A stretch of DNA of 64,000 nucleotides from Rhizobium sophoriradicis (GCF_003939025.1 NZ_RQIH01000003.1:310001-374000); one strand, 5' to 3'. Shown: positions 43,063-52,699, counted from the stretch's first letter. The notes: a model not told the origin generated them from the sequence alone. Made by a program: numbers and translations.

Positions 43063-44574
43063 TTAGCGGCGGTTGAATTCGGGCGATGCCAGCACCAGGG
43101 TAAGCCCGCTGATCTTGTTCGGCGCCTGCGACACCACGCGGATCGTCTCGTCGCGCGCCGCATCGGCAAGCGTCGACTTCAGGAATTCGCGCGGATCCTC
43201 GTCGCGGCCGAACTGCGCTGCGGCCCGCCTTGCCCAGGCCAGCCGCTCGGCGAGCTGGCTGCCGGTGATCCAGGCGGAAAAGCCTTCCTCGAAACCGGCC
43301 GGGCTCGGCGGCAGCCAGGTCGGCTGGCCCATGCGCTTCAGCGCCCCCTGCCCCAGCGCCCGCGCCGTCCGGAAGGCCTTGAGACGCTTGTCCCTCGCCT
43401 TGCCGGCGGGGTCCGTCGGCACCGGCGATCCGGCCATGCCGGGTGTATTCGCCGCCATGTCGCCGTCATCGGTGCCCTGCTGATTGGCGGCAAGGAAGCT
43501 GCCGACGACGCCGTTGACCGGCCCGGCATTCAGCGCCCTGAGGCCGGCAACGACATAATCGAAGGGCTGGCGCGCCTTGGCGCCTTCATTCTGCCAGGCA
43601 GCGGGATGGTCGAGCATGGCGGTGTAGACGGCGGTGAGATCGCCATCCGTCTTCTTCCAGGCCGCGGCCATATCGGAGACCATGCCCTCGTCGGGCTGAT
43701 CGGAAACGAAGTGAACCGCGAGCTTCCGGCTGATATGCGCCGCCGTCTTCGGATGAACGGCGAGGTCATCGAGCATGTCGAGATAGTCGTCGCGCGAGCG
43801 TTTGCGCCCGCCATAGCTGACGCCGAGCACCTCATGCGTGCCGGGCTCGGAAATATTCGGCCGGAAGGCGATGTCCATCTCCTTGCGATCGATGGTGAGT
43901 CCCGTCAGCACCTTGGCCGCAGCGGTGACGTCCGCCTGGGTATAACCGCTGCCGGCGCCGAGTGTGTGCAGTTCCAGAAGTTCGCGGCCGAGATTTTCGT
44001 TCAGCCCCTTGTTGCGCTTCATGCCGCCGGCCGAATCCGGCCCGAGCGAATCCGCCTGATCGAGATAGATCAGCATGGCGGGATGCGCCGTGGCGCTGCG
44101 CAGGAGATCACCGAACCTGCCGGATATGAACGGCCGGATCGCCTCTGCCTCGTAGAGCGGCACGATAAGGCGCATCGACAGGTTCTTGTTGGCGCTGGTG
44201 GAGAAATGATCGGTCCAGAAGGTCGAAAGCCGCTCGAAGAAGCCGTAGGGCGACAGCACCGCCTGCATCAGCCGCAGGTTCGCGTCGTGCTGGAATTGCT
44301 GCTGCGCTTGACGCTGCACGCCCTTGCGCATTTCGCGCCGCGCCGGATCGTCTTCCGTCGTCTTCGCCTCCTGGCGGATCTGCTTCAACTGCTCCTGCAG
44401 GCTGAGGATTGCGCGGTAACGCATGTCCGGGCCGCCAAGCGGAAAATCCGGCGTTGCCGCCGCCCCTATGACAAGCTGGCCGATCAGCTCATCCTTGTTT
44501 TGCGGCGGCGCCTCGCCCGGCCGGAATCCATAACCGAACCGGATCGCTGCCATTGTCGGGAAAGAGAGGCTCAT
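43063..44574 (-). CDS. DUF1800 family protein
   Basis: 503 residues. DUF1800 landmarks: AIRFGYGFRPGE at the start, FFERLSTFWTDHFSTS, NKGLNENLGRELLELHTLG, and HISRKLAVHFVSD. There is no obvious signal peptide, although the partner DUF1501 protein has a Tat signal; it may be carried out with its partner or stay inside. The ATG at 44574 has AGGAG. The two genes are 114 bases apart and probably form one transcript. Confidence 0.88.
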   Translation of the reverse strand: MSLSFPTMAAIRFGYGFRPGEAPPQNKDELIGQLVIGAAATPDFPLGGPDMRYRAILSLQEQLKQIRQEAKTTEDDPARREMRKGVQRQAQQQFQHDANLRLMQAVLSPYGFFERLSTFWTDHFSTSANKNLSMRLIVPLYEAEAIRPFISGRFGDLLRSATAHPAMLIYLDQADSLGPDSAGGMKRNKGLNENLGRELLELHTLGAGSGYTQADVTAAAKVLTGLTIDRKEMDIAFRPNISEPGTHEVLGVSYGGRKRSRDDYLDMLDDLAVHPKTAAHISRKLAVHFVSDQPDEGMVSDMAAAWKKTDGDLTAVYTAMLDHPAAWQNEGAKARQPFDYVVAGLRALNAGPVNGVVGSFLAANQQGTDDGDMAANTPGMAGSPVPTDPAGKARDKRLKAFRTARALGQGALKRMGQPTWLPPSPAGFEEGFSAWITGSQLAERLAWARRAAAQFGRDEDPREFLKSTLADAARDETIRVVSQAPNKISGLTLVLASPEFNRR

Positions 44575-44696
44575 GGCCGATCAACTCCTGATCACTACGT
44601 AGTGACACGCTGACAGCCGAATGCGACGCCAATCTGTAGGAAATGTGGCGTTATCAAGACATGGACGATTTGTAATCTATTGAAAAGGCTAGGGGT

Positions 44697-45044
44697 TTAC
44701 GCCCGGAAAATGAAGGATGCTCCGATTGCGATGAGCGCGAAGCCGATCGCATGGTTCCAGGTCAGGTCCTCGCCGAGCCAGAAGATCGAGAAGCCGGCAA
44801 AGACCAGCAGCGTGATCACCTCCTGCATCGTCTTTAGCTGCGCCGTCGTATAGACCGCCGAGCCGATCCGGTTGGCCGGCACCGCCAGGCAATATTCGAA
44901 AAAGGCGATGCCCCAACTGACGATAATGGCAAGGAAGATGGCCGTGCCCTTGTGCTTGAGATGCCCATACCAGGCAAAGGTCATGAAGATGTTGGAGGCA
45001 AACAGCATGACGACAGGCCAGAGGGCGGCGGGAGAAAATAGCAT
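44697..45044 (-). CDS. DUF486 (DMT superfamily) small membrane protein
   Basis: 115 residues, four hydrophobic helices, with NIFMTFAWYGHLKHKG and AVPANRIGS typical of the DUF486 family, a half-size relative of drug/metabolite transporters. It would have to act as an oligomer. Substrate unknown. The 285 bases upstream (45045-45329) contain no recognisable gene. Confidence 0.85.
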   Translation of the reverse strand: MLFSPAALWPVVMLFASNIFMTFAWYGHLKHKGTAIFLAIIVSWGIAFFEYCLAVPANRIGSAVYTTAQLKTMQEVITLLVFAGFSIFWLGEDLTWNHAIGFALIAIGASFIFRA

Positions 45045-45329
45045 GGAGAAACTCGGGGGCTGTGGAGGAAACGGTCGATCCGGTAGCGAAAGCTCGATAC
45101 CGGCGGGTCTTACCTAGCATGCTGCCATCCGACGGCAAGCCCACAAGGTCATGACCAATCGTCTCACGCCGCCAGCGATTCAAATCGAGAGAGCCCATGC
45201 GCCTCGCCTTCCGCCGTTGCTGCCGGAACGCCCGCGCCAGCCGGGTTGTAAGGAACTCGAAGGACACAGCGGCAGCCAGCAAGGAAGGACGGCGACATCG
45301 CCGCCGGCCCTCCATAGCCGCAGGCAGCG

Positions 45330-46580
45330 CTAGATTTGCATCGCGCGATGCGGTTCGTCGGCCTCCTCCGTGCCGAAGCGCACATCTTTCTTCTCGTAGC
45401 CGAAGCCGGCAAGTGCTGCGACGACGAGCGCCACGATCGCTGCGACGATCAGCAGCGCATAGGCATAGTCGCCGTCCCAGCGGACAGCTAACCCCGCCTG
45501 CAGCGTCGCATTGCCTGACGCCAGCAGGTTGCCGAGCTGGTAGGCAAGACCCGGGAATGTGCCGCGCACCTCGTCCGGCGACAGCTCGTTCAGATGCACC
45601 GGCACGATGCCCCAGGCGCCCTGCACGAAAAACTGCATCAGGAAGGCGCCTATGGCGAGCAGCACCGGCCCCGGCGCATAGGCCCAGAGCGGCGCGACCG
45701 GCACGGCGATCAGCGCAGCGATGACGATGGCGCGTCTGCGTCCGATCCGCTGCGACAGCGCCCCGAAGAACAGCCCGCCGCAGATCGCCCCGATATTGTA
45801 GACGATGGCGATGGCGCCGACCGTATAGCTCGAATAGCTGCGCTGGGTTTCCAGGAAGGTCGGGTAGATATCCTGGGTGCCGTGGCTGAAGAAGTTGAAT
45901 GCCGTCATCAGCAGCACTGCCCAAATGAACAGCGGAATATTTTGGCGCAAGGCCGTGAGGAATGGCCGGCTTCCCTCGGCCTGCCGCTTCAGGAAGGCTG
46001 GGCTCTCCTCGACATTGCGCCTGATGTAGAGCACCAGCAGCGCCGGAGCCGCGCCGACGAAGAACATGCCGCGCCAGCCGATGACCGGAAAAAGCAGGAA
46101 GAACACGATCGAGGCGAGGAGATAGCCGGTGGGGTAGCCGGCCTGCAGAATGCCCGAAACGATGCCGCGGCTCTCCTCCGGCACCGTCTCCATAACAAGC
46201 GAGGCGCCAACGCCCCATTCGCCGCCCATGGCTATACCATAGAGCGCCCTCAACACGAGGAACATGGTGAGGCCGGTAGAGAAACCGGTCAGGAATTCGA
46301 AGATCGAATAGAGCAATACATCGGCCATCAGGGTGATGCGCCGGCCGTATCGGTCGGCCGCCAGTCCGAAGATCAGCGCGCCGAGCGCCCGCATGGCGAG
46401 CGTCAGGAAGATCGCCACCGAGACGGCGGGGACGTCGGTATGGAATTCCTCGGCGATATATTTGAGAACGAAGACGAGAATGAAGAAATCGAAGGCGTCG
46501 AGCGTCCAGCCGAGATAGCTGGCGATAACGGTGTTGCGCTGCTGCGGCGTCAGCCGGCGCAGGCTTTCCAAAGCGGACAT
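45330..46580 (-). CDS. MFS transporter (SHS/MHS-like, carboxylate or sugar-acid)
   Basis: 416 residues, 12 helices. GWTLDAFDFFILVFVLKYIA in helix 1 and the loop GLAADRYGRRITL resemble the sialate/lactate:H+ symporter-like MFS group. MGGEWGVGASLVMETVP is also typical of that group. GGAGGA lies about eight bases before the ATG. It stands alone, so the substrate, probably a carboxylate, is uncertain. Confidence 0.85.
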   Translation of the reverse strand: MSALESLRRLTPQQRNTVIASYLGWTLDAFDFFILVFVLKYIAEEFHTDVPAVSVAIFLTLAMRALGALIFGLAADRYGRRITLMADVLLYSIFEFLTGFSTGLTMFLVLRALYGIAMGGEWGVGASLVMETVPEESRGIVSGILQAGYPTGYLLASIVFFLLFPVIGWRGMFFVGAAPALLVLYIRRNVEESPAFLKRQAEGSRPFLTALRQNIPLFIWAVLLMTAFNFFSHGTQDIYPTFLETQRSYSSYTVGAIAIVYNIGAICGGLFFGALSQRIGRRRAIVIAALIAVPVAPLWAYAPGPVLLAIGAFLMQFFVQGAWGIVPVHLNELSPDEVRGTFPGLAYQLGNLLASGNATLQAGLAVRWDGDYAYALLIVAAIVALVVAALAGFGYEKKDVRFGTEEADEPHRAMQI

Positions 46581-46865
46581 CTAATATTCCTCCGTCCGAA
46601 AGCGGCGGCGAGGCGGGCAATTCCGGATGCCGTCGGAAGGGGTGCCCGAACCGGGCGGGTGGATGTCAGGGGCTGCGATTGCGCGAGGTGTGCTCGGTCG
46701 CAGGCGAGACAGCGGGGATAATGTCAGCGGTCGTGGCCTAGTTCCATCACGTTTCGCGTGATTGGGGCGCGTTGCGGAGACGCAGCGTCGGGCGCTCTAT
46801 TCCGCCGTGCGGAGCTCCGACACCTATGTCACCGACGCCTACGGGACCGCCCAACCTCTCTTCCC

Positions 46866-46980
46866 TCATTCCTGTGCTCGTCACAGGAATCCACGGCGCG
46901 TCTGCGCCGTGAATAAGGAAGGAGTCTTTTGCGCCCAAGGACATGGGCGCACTGGATTCCTGTCACGAGCACAGGAATGA
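46866..46980. repeat. palindromic repeat of the ATTCCTGTGCTCGTCACAGG family
   Basis: Arms of 28 bases at 46866-46893 and 46953-46980 are near-perfect reverse complements. Between them are two small hairpins: GGCGCGTCTGCGCC first (about 46895-46908), then GCGCCCAAGGACATGGGCGC (46931-46950). The same two hairpins lie in the opposite order at 59051-59195. The rest of the 46581-47055 gap holds no gene. Confidence 0.88.
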
Positions 46981-47055
46981 TGGAGAGTGGAGTGGGCGAT
47001 CCGTCGAATCGACAAGAAAGCGGATGCGGCGCAATGGCTGGTCGTCACAACCAAC

Positions 47056-47865
47056 CTACCCGCCGCCCGCCACCCTGCCCCGGCATGCCCACGCCACCGA
47101 CGCAAACGACCGCGGCCCATCCGGCTCGCCGGCTTCATATGCGGCTCTCATGGCAACGCCGAGCGCCTTTCGCTTCGCTGACTCGAGCCCCCAGACATAC
47201 TTGCCGAGCGGCCCCTCGCCTGCGGCGATCGGCCCCCAATAGTCCTCAAAGGAGCCGTATTCCATCCGGATCAGCAGCGACCTCTCCTCGACGTCGACAA
47301 GGCCTTGACTGAGAAAACTCTGCTTCATCTCCCCCGGCCGCATCATCGGCTGGAAGCAGTATTTGCGACGCAGCGGCAGCGCGTCCTCGTCGAGCATGAC
47401 AGCCGTGTCCCACATCATCCGCATGACCGGCATGCCGCCGTAATGGTCCCAGACGGCGGCGGCGACCACACCACCCGGGCGGACGACACGGGCCATTTCC
47501 GAAACAGCCTTGCCCGCCTCCGGCACGAAATGCAGCACGAGCAGCGACATCGCCCTGTCGAAGCGGTTATCCTCGAACGGCAACGCGCAGGCATCGGCTT
47601 GCCGAATGGCGATGCGCGGATCGGTATTGCGCCGCATTGCCGCCTCGACGAAAACCGGCGAATAATCAATGGCGACGATTTCTTGCAGGCTTGGCTTTTC
47701 GGCCAGCGTAAATGTCAGGCTGCCGGTGCCGCAACCGACGTCGAGCACACGATCCCCATCCGCCAAGCCGGCGAAATCGATCAGCATCGGCGCCAGCCTC
47801 TTACTCCAGCGCCCCATCAGCCGCTCATAACCATCCGCACTTTCGACATTGAAACTCGATGGCAT
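47056..47865 (-). CDS. class I SAM-dependent methyltransferase
   Basis: 269 residues from ATG 47865, which has GAGGGAGG before it. Motif I reads VLDVGCGTGSLTFTL, the acidic loop IVAIDYSP, and motif III RVVRPGGVVAAAVWD. It is a UbiE/ArsM-like small-molecule methyltransferase, substrate unknown. The frame is open upstream to 48120 but crosses a hairpin and has no better start. Confidence 0.86.
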   Translation of the reverse strand: MPSSFNVESADGYERLMGRWSKRLAPMLIDFAGLADGDRVLDVGCGTGSLTFTLAEKPSLQEIVAIDYSPVFVEAAMRRNTDPRIAIRQADACALPFEDNRFDRAMSLLVLHFVPEAGKAVSEMARVVRPGGVVAAAVWDHYGGMPVMRMMWDTAVMLDEDALPLRRKYCFQPMMRPGEMKQSFLSQGLVDVEERSLLIRMEYGSFEDYWGPIAAGEGPLGKYVWGLESAKRKALGVAMRAAYEAGEPDGPRSFASVAWACRGRVAGGG

Positions 47866-47943
47866 CGAAGCCTCCCTCTTCAAGGACGATGGTCGATCGC
47901 CGCAGAGCTGAGCGATCCGTCGCCTTGGGCGAGGCGGATCCGG

Positions 47944-47983
47944 CTCTCCGTCGTCCCCGGTTCGGGCTGGGGACGACGGAGAG
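47944..47983. repeat. strong 15-base hairpin between two minus-strand genes
   Basis: CTCTCCGTCGTCCCC (47944-47958) and its exact reverse complement (47969-47983) enclose a 10-base loop. It begins five bases after the stop of the NmrA-like gene and probably stabilises or ends that transcript, but no T-run follows. Confidence 0.7.
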
Positions 47984-47987
47984 TGTA

Positions 47988-48869
47988 TCAGGCGGATGCC
48001 TTGCCGAGAACGCTCCAGTCGAAGCCGCGCGCCCAATCGGCATAGCTGTGCCAGCCGACATCGGGAAAATCCCGGCGCAGGGCGGCGATATCGGCGTCGT
48101 AGCCGGTGCGATCGAACCATTCGAACATCAGCGCCGCGTCCTCGCTCTGCTGCCGCATCGCGGCGATCGGCAGTTCCTGATAGCGTATCGGCCGGTCGAG
48201 CGCCTCGGACAGGATCTCCGCCTGCTGCTCGCCAGACAATTCGTCGCCGGCAATATCGAAACGCTTGCCGAACACCTGTTCGCGTCGCTCGGCCAAGGCC
48301 GCGACGAACACCCCGATATCCTTTATGGTGATCTGTTGCAGCACGCGTGCGGGCGGCAGCGCTGCCGCATAGACGCCCTGTCGGAGCCCATCAATCGCCC
48401 AAGGTTCCACACTATTTTCCATGAAGGCGACGGGTGCGCTGATCGTATAGGGGATGCCGAGGCCTGCGATGTGCTTTTCGACGAGATACTTGCTGTCGAA
48501 ATGTGGAATGCCGGTTTTCTTGTCGGCGTCGCCAACGGAGGAATAGATCAGGTGACCGACGCCGGCTGCCTTCGCCGCATTGGCGACGGTGATGCCCTGG
48601 CGCGTTTCCGCTTCCGTCCCGGCCTCGTAGCTGTTGCCCATCAGGAACATCGTGTCGACGCCGCTTGCAGCCTTCGCCACAGATGCGCCGTCATCCAGGT
48701 CGCCGGCAACGACCTCGACCCCTGCCGCGGCCAACCGCTTTGCGCCGTCGCCGTCCGGCTTACGCGAGAGCGCCTTGACTCGGTGTCCCCGCGCGAGAAG
48801 CGCGTGCACGACCGCGCCGCCCTGCTGGCCGGTGGCGCCCGTCACCAGAACGCTTCGTGTGTTGCTCAT
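47988..48869 (-). CDS. NmrA-like NAD(P)-binding oxidoreductase
   Basis: 293 residues from ATG 48869 with an AAGGAG site. The Rossmann motif is VLVTGATGQQGGAVVHAL and the second strand VKALSRKPD; a TISAPVAFMEN segment is typical of the NmrA/HSCARG group, which senses or reduces through NADP. No Tyr-x3-Lys catalytic pair is evident. It is divergent from a LysR regulator with a 100-base gap, which very likely controls it. Confidence 0.86.
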   Translation of the reverse strand: MSNTRSVLVTGATGQQGGAVVHALLARGHRVKALSRKPDGDGAKRLAAAGVEVVAGDLDDGASVAKAASGVDTMFLMGNSYEAGTEAETRQGITVANAAKAAGVGHLIYSSVGDADKKTGIPHFDSKYLVEKHIAGLGIPYTISAPVAFMENSVEPWAIDGLRQGVYAAALPPARVLQQITIKDIGVFVAALAERREQVFGKRFDIAGDELSGEQQAEILSEALDRPIRYQELPIAAMRQQSEDAALMFEWFDRTGYDADIAALRRDFPDVGWHSYADWARGFDWSVLGKASA

Positions 48870-48951
48870 CTGTCTGCTCCTTGTTGTGAACGATGGAGCA
48901 AAACTAAGGCCTGGCGGATTGAGCCATAATAGCCTATAGTTGGGAAACATC

Positions 48952-48968
48952 GTACCATCTCATGATAC
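48952..48968. promoter_or_regulatory. inverted repeat before the LysR gene
   Basis: GTACCAT (48952-48958) and ATGATAC (48962-48968) form an inverted repeat with one mismatch and a 3-base spacer, ending one base before the LysR start. It probably serves autoregulation of this divergent pair. Confidence 0.55.
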
Positions 48969-48969
48969 A

Positions 48970-49884
48970 ATGCTGGATCTCAACGACATTATGATTTTCG
49001 CCCGCGTTATCGAGGCCGGCAGCTTCACCGCCGCGGCGCGCCTGCTTGGCATGCCGAAAACGACGGTGAGCCGCCGCATCGCCGCCCTCGAGCGCGAACT
49101 CGGCGTGCGCCTGCTGCATCGCACGACCCGCAGCCTCCACCCGACGGATGCCGGCCGCCTCTATTACGAGCAAAGCAGCCAGGCGCTCCGCACAATCGAA
49201 GGCGCCAACCTGCGTCTCGCGGAAGCAAGGACGGAGCCCGCCGGCACGATCCGCATATCGGCGCCGGTCGGCTTCGGCGGCCACTTCCTGCAGGATGCGA
49301 TCTTCGATCTTCTGGCGACCTACCCCAAGTCGAGGGTCGAGTTGCGCCTGACCGACGACAGGCTGAACCTCGTCGAAAATGGCATAGACCTCGCCTTCCG
49401 CACCGGCATCCTGGAGGATTCCACGCTGATCGCCCGCAAGCTCGGCTCTACCCACCGCTTGCTCTGCGCGAGCCCCGACTATCTCGCCCGCTGCGGCGCG
49501 CCCGATCGCCCGGCAGATCTCGTCCGCCACGACTGCGTCATCGCCGGCCAATCCACCCATGCGCAATGGCTGCTCGAAAGCCCGCACGGACAGGAAACGG
49601 TCACGGTCTCGGGACGCTTCGCCGCCAATGAAATGCAGGCGGTCATGGCCACAGCGATCGCCGGCTATGGCATCGCCCGACTGCCCCATGGGGTCGCCAA
49701 TGGCTTCATCAGGGATGGGCGGCTGTGCCGCGTCCTGGACGGTTACACGACTCCGGCCGGCGGCCTCTATGTCGTCTATCCCAGCAGCCGGCACCTGCCG
49801 CCTCTGGTCAAGACCTTTATCGAACTTGCCGCCAGACGGTTGAACGCGGGAATCGGCAGCAGCGACGACTTCGCCATTATATAG
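48970..49884 (+). CDS. LysR family transcriptional regulator
   Basis: 304 residues from ATG 48970. The N-terminal helix-turn-helix is AGSFTAAARLLGMPKTTVSR followed by RIAALERELGVRLLHRTTR; the C-terminal part is a periplasmic-binding-like effector domain (GTIRISAPVGFGGHFL). It is of the AaeR/PecT-like subgroup that regulates neighbouring oxidoreductases or transporters. It is divergent from the NmrA-like gene, its probable target. Confidence 0.9.
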   Translation: MLDLNDIMIFARVIEAGSFTAAARLLGMPKTTVSRRIAALERELGVRLLHRTTRSLHPTDAGRLYYEQSSQALRTIEGANLRLAEARTEPAGTIRISAPVGFGGHFLQDAIFDLLATYPKSRVELRLTDDRLNLVENGIDLAFRTGILEDSTLIARKLGSTHRLLCASPDYLARCGAPDRPADLVRHDCVIAGQSTHAQWLLESPHGQETVTVSGRFAANEMQAVMATAIAGYGIARLPHGVANGFIRDGRLCRVLDGYTTPAGGLYVVYPSSRHLPPLVKTFIELAARRLNAGIGSSDDFAII

Positions 49885-49895
49885 CGGCAGCCCCG

Positions 49896-49994
49896 TCACA
49901 CTTCCTTCAGCACCACCTTGCCGTCGAGGCTTTCGATCAAGGTGGCGCTGGCATCATTGAGGCCCGCGACTTCCACGGCGAGTGCATGCTTCAT
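49896..49994 (-). CDS. 33-codon open frame after the receiver gene
   Basis: A short frame beginning MKHALAVEVAGLNDASATLI, starting nine bases after the stop of the response regulator. It has only a weak CCGG before the ATG. It could be a translated small peptide or the decayed 3' part of a former gene. No family recognised. Confidence 0.25.
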   Translation of the reverse strand: MKHALAVEVAGLNDASATLIESLDGKVVLKEV

Positions 49995-49999
49995 CCGGC

Positions 50000-50377
50000 T
50001 CACATGATGGCATTGCCTCCATTGAAGTCCCTGCGTAAAGCCTGCGCCCGCGCGAGCGCGCCGGCAATCCTTTCATCGGTAAAGGGCTTGGGTATCACAT
50101 CAAGCGCACCTTCGATGCCGTGTCCGACGCTTTCCGGGCTGCCGGTCACGAAGATGACGTCGACGCCGAAGCGATCGATCAGCCGGCGGGCGAGTTGGGC
50201 GCCGCTGAGGCCGTCGGAGAGGCTGAGATCGACGAGTGCAATGTCGCTCTTTGGAGCATAGGCGAGAGCCTGCTCGATTGTCGACACCGGCCCGACCGTC
50301 TCATGCCCGGCATCCTGAGCGATCCGCTCGAGCTCCAGGGCGATAAATCCCTCGTCCTCAACGATCATGACTTTCAT
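50000..50377 (-). CDS. single-domain response regulator
   Basis: 125 residues, a stand-alone CheY-like receiver: acidic pair in MIVEDEGFIALE, phosphoacceptor Asp in ALVDLSLSDGLSG, Thr in VTGSP, Lys in IPKPF. No output domain. Such receivers in rhizobia act in phosphorelays with HWE/HisKA_2 kinases, for example in the general stress response; the kinase at 17107-18171 is a possible but unproven partner. Confidence 0.88.
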   Translation of the reverse strand: MKVMIVEDEGFIALELERIAQDAGHETVGPVSTIEQALAYAPKSDIALVDLSLSDGLSGAQLARRLIDRFGVDVIFVTGSPESVGHGIEGALDVIPKPFTDERIAGALARAQALRRDFNGGNAIM

Positions 50378-50515
50378 GGATCATCCTCCTCCCGCGGCAA
50401 GCTGCCGGTGAGCACAACCCCCGCCATCGGATCAACGCAACTCCCGCTCGAAAGTTTCCTATACAGCCCGGCCTGTCTTTGAAAAAGGTAACCAATTCAC
50501 CAAGATCATCGGCCG

Positions 50516-51076
50516 CTACCGCTCGATGCTGCCGTTGCGACGGATTTTCCGCTGCAAAAGCAGGATGCCGTAGAGCAGCGCTTCGGCCGTGGGCGGACAG
50601 CCGGGCACGTAAATATCGACCGGCACGATCCGGTCGCAGCCGCGCACCACTGAATAGGAATAGTGGTAATAGCCTCCGCCGTTGGCGCAGGAGCCCATGG
50701 AAATGACGTATCGCGGCTCCGGCATCTGGTCGTAAACCTTGCGAAGCGCCGGCGCCATCTTGTTGCACAGGGTGCCCGCCACGATCATCAGGTCAGATTG
50801 CCTCGGACTGCCCCGCGGAGCGACGCCGAAACGCTCTATGTCGTAACGGGGCATGGACATCTGCATCATCTCGATGGCGCAGCAGGCAAGGCCAAAGGTC
50901 ATCCACATCAGCGATCCGGTGCGCGCCCAGGTGATGAGTTCGTCGGTGCTGGTGACCAGGAAGCCTTTGTCGGCGAGCTCGGCATTAATTGTCCCCATCA
51001 TCGGGTCGCCCTGCCGCTGTTCGCCGGGAAACTGGAAATTCGCCGGTGCTGAGTGAGGCTGCGTCAATGGCGCCAT
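50516..51076 (-). CDS. nuoB: NADH-quinone oxidoreductase subunit B (NuoB paralogue)
   Basis: 186 residues from ATG 51076 with GGGAG before it. All four ligands of the N2 [4Fe-4S] cluster are visible: two in [11 protein letters not shown], one in [13 protein letters not shown] and one in [12 protein letters not shown]. It is therefore probably functional, but no other nuo gene lies in this window. Rhizobia carry a main nuo operon elsewhere, so this looks like a second, isolated copy. Confidence 0.92.
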   Translation of the reverse strand: MAPLTQPHSAPANFQFPGEQRQGDPMMGTINAELADKGFLVTSTDELITWARTGSLMWMTFGLACCAIEMMQMSMPRYDIERFGVAPRGSPRQSDLMIVAGTLCNKMAPALRKVYDQMPEPRYVISMGSCANGGGYYHYSYSVVRGCDRIVPVDIYVPGCPPTAEALLYGILLLQRKIRRNGSIER

Positions 51077-51195
51077 CGTCTTCTCCCGTGAGCCGGCCTC
51101 AAACTGGCTGAAGACGCCAAAGTTCCGACGCCGACGGGCCGTGTACGATACCGCACGCGCACCTGGCGATTTCCAATGTGGAACCCCTTGCCCCC

Positions 51196-51561
51196 TCACG
51201 GATCCTTATCGAGAAACCAGCCGAGGGCGGGATCGGTCCGGCATCGGGACAGCGGCAATTGCCGCACGGAACGAATGCGGGTAATGCCCCCCTCGCCATC
51301 CGTGTCGACGTCCATGCAGGCGCAGGCATAGCCATGGACGGCATGGGTGTAGACATATTCGCCGGTCGTCAGATCTGGAATATGATTCATTCCCTCGGCC
51401 TTGTAGCCGCTGCCGTTCTCCATGATGATCCAGCCGCCGTTTGCGTCGTTAAGCGACCACGTCGCTGTTGCCGGATTGTCCAGCCAGCCGCAGCGCTTTT
51501 CCGCCTGTGCTGCGGCGGGCACGAGAAGCATCATCATAACAAGCGCATGCAATCTGGTCAT
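51196..51561 (-). CDS. DUF4087 exported protein
   Basis: 121 residues from ATG 51561 with a GAGG site. A signal peptide ([17 protein letters not shown], cleavage near residue 20) precedes a domain with [28 protein letters not shown] and CACMDVDTD, the DUF4087 pattern with conserved Cys and Trp residues. Periplasmic; function unknown. The frame is open to 51783, overlapping the upstream DUF899 gene, but the signal peptide sets the start. Confidence 0.82.
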   Translation of the reverse strand: MTRLHALVMMMLLVPAAAQAEKRCGWLDNPATATWSLNDANGGWIIMENGSGYKAEGMNHIPDLTTGEYVYTHAVHGYACACMDVDTDGEGGITRIRSVRQLPLSRCRTDPALGWFLDKDP

Positions 51562-51665
51562 CGGCCCCTCCGCGTCGCCACTATGCATGGGCTGCGGCCG
51601 GCAAGGCAACCGCTTGCCGGCCGTTCTCGGGGAGGAGGTCCACCAGCGGCCCCGGCGGATTTCGC

Positions 51666-52454
51666 TCAAGGCTTCTCGTTTGCGCTCTCGGCCCGGAACG
51701 CCGCTTCGCCGGCGTCGGAGACCTCGACCCATGTCTTGTCGGGCGCCGCATTCGGAACGTAGCTGTCGTGCCAGTTCCACCATTTGTAGGTCGGCGTCTG
51801 CGGATAGCCCTCAGGCGAGTCCTCCCAGACCTCCTGCCGGCCGAGCGGCGTGATGTCGAGATAGTTCCAGGTACCGCCCATCTGTTCGTCGCCGCGATTG
51901 TTGACGAAATAGGTGCGGAAGATGCGTTCGCCGTCGCGGTAGAACACATTGGTGCCGTGCCATTCGTCGACGCCGAAATCCTTGTCGAAGCTGTCGGTGA
52001 TGGTCACCCACGGCATGCTCCAGCCCATCCGCGCCTTCAGCCGCGCGATCTCGGCCTGCGGCGCGCGCGAGGCAAAGACCAGCGTCGTGTCGCGGGCGTT
52101 GAGATGGGCGATATGGGCGACCTGATCGGCCACCATCGAACAGCCGCGGCAGGCGTCGTCAGGCCAGCCGAAGACGCCGGGCTCGTAGAAGGCGCGGTAG
52201 ACGATCAACTGATGCCGGCCCTCGAACAGATCGAGCAGACTCACCCTGCCCTCAGGTGCTTCGAAGACATATGTCTTCTCCACCGCCATCCACGGCATGC
52301 GCCGCCGCTCGGCGGCAAGCGCGTCGCGGGCGCGGGTTTGCGCCTTCTCCTTCACCAGCAGCTGCTTGCGCGCCGCCTCCCAGGCTTCGGGCGATACTAC
52401 CGCGGGTTTCTGCATGGGCTGTCCGCCCTTTCCATTCTCGGCTGTTGCAGTCAT
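51666..52454 (-). CDS. DUF899 thioredoxin-like protein
   Basis: 262 residues. DUF899 features: KEKAQTRARDALAAERRRMP, the redox-like CRGCSMVADQVAHIAHL (CxxC), and WHGTNVFYRDGERIFRTY. These thioredoxin-fold proteins are common in Rhizobiales; role unknown. GAGGAG lies ten bases before the ATG. It is divergent from the cyclase gene at 52700 with a 245-base gap holding only a small hairpin (52587-52607). Confidence 0.88.
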   Translation of the reverse strand: MTATAENGKGGQPMQKPAVVSPEAWEAARKQLLVKEKAQTRARDALAAERRRMPWMAVEKTYVFEAPEGRVSLLDLFEGRHQLIVYRAFYEPGVFGWPDDACRGCSMVADQVAHIAHLNARDTTLVFASRAPQAEIARLKARMGWSMPWVTITDSFDKDFGVDEWHGTNVFYRDGERIFRTYFVNNRGDEQMGGTWNYLDITPLGRQEVWEDSPEGYPQTPTYKWWNWHDSYVPNAAPDKTWVEVSDAGEAAFRAESANEKP

Positions 52455-52699
52455 CGCATTAATCTCCTCGTTCGGGCGAATTGCCGCGCCTCATCATCGA
52501 TCCGCGGTTCTGTGCGCATTGATCGGACATAGTTTCGCATCGGAAATCGAACAGCGGGAGTAACAAGTGTGACCGAATTTCCACCGCCGCCGTTGCAGCA
52601 ACGGCGGGGGAGAAGTTCGGGCAATCATCGCTCGGGACAAGGAGGTGCTCCCGAGCCAAATGGATGAATTGCCAAAAGCCACCAACTGAAGGAAGCTTG

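Noticed and set aside
45045..45329. Open frames in both strands between the DUF486 and MFS genes
   Set aside because: All are Arg/Pro-rich shadow-type translations without start signals.
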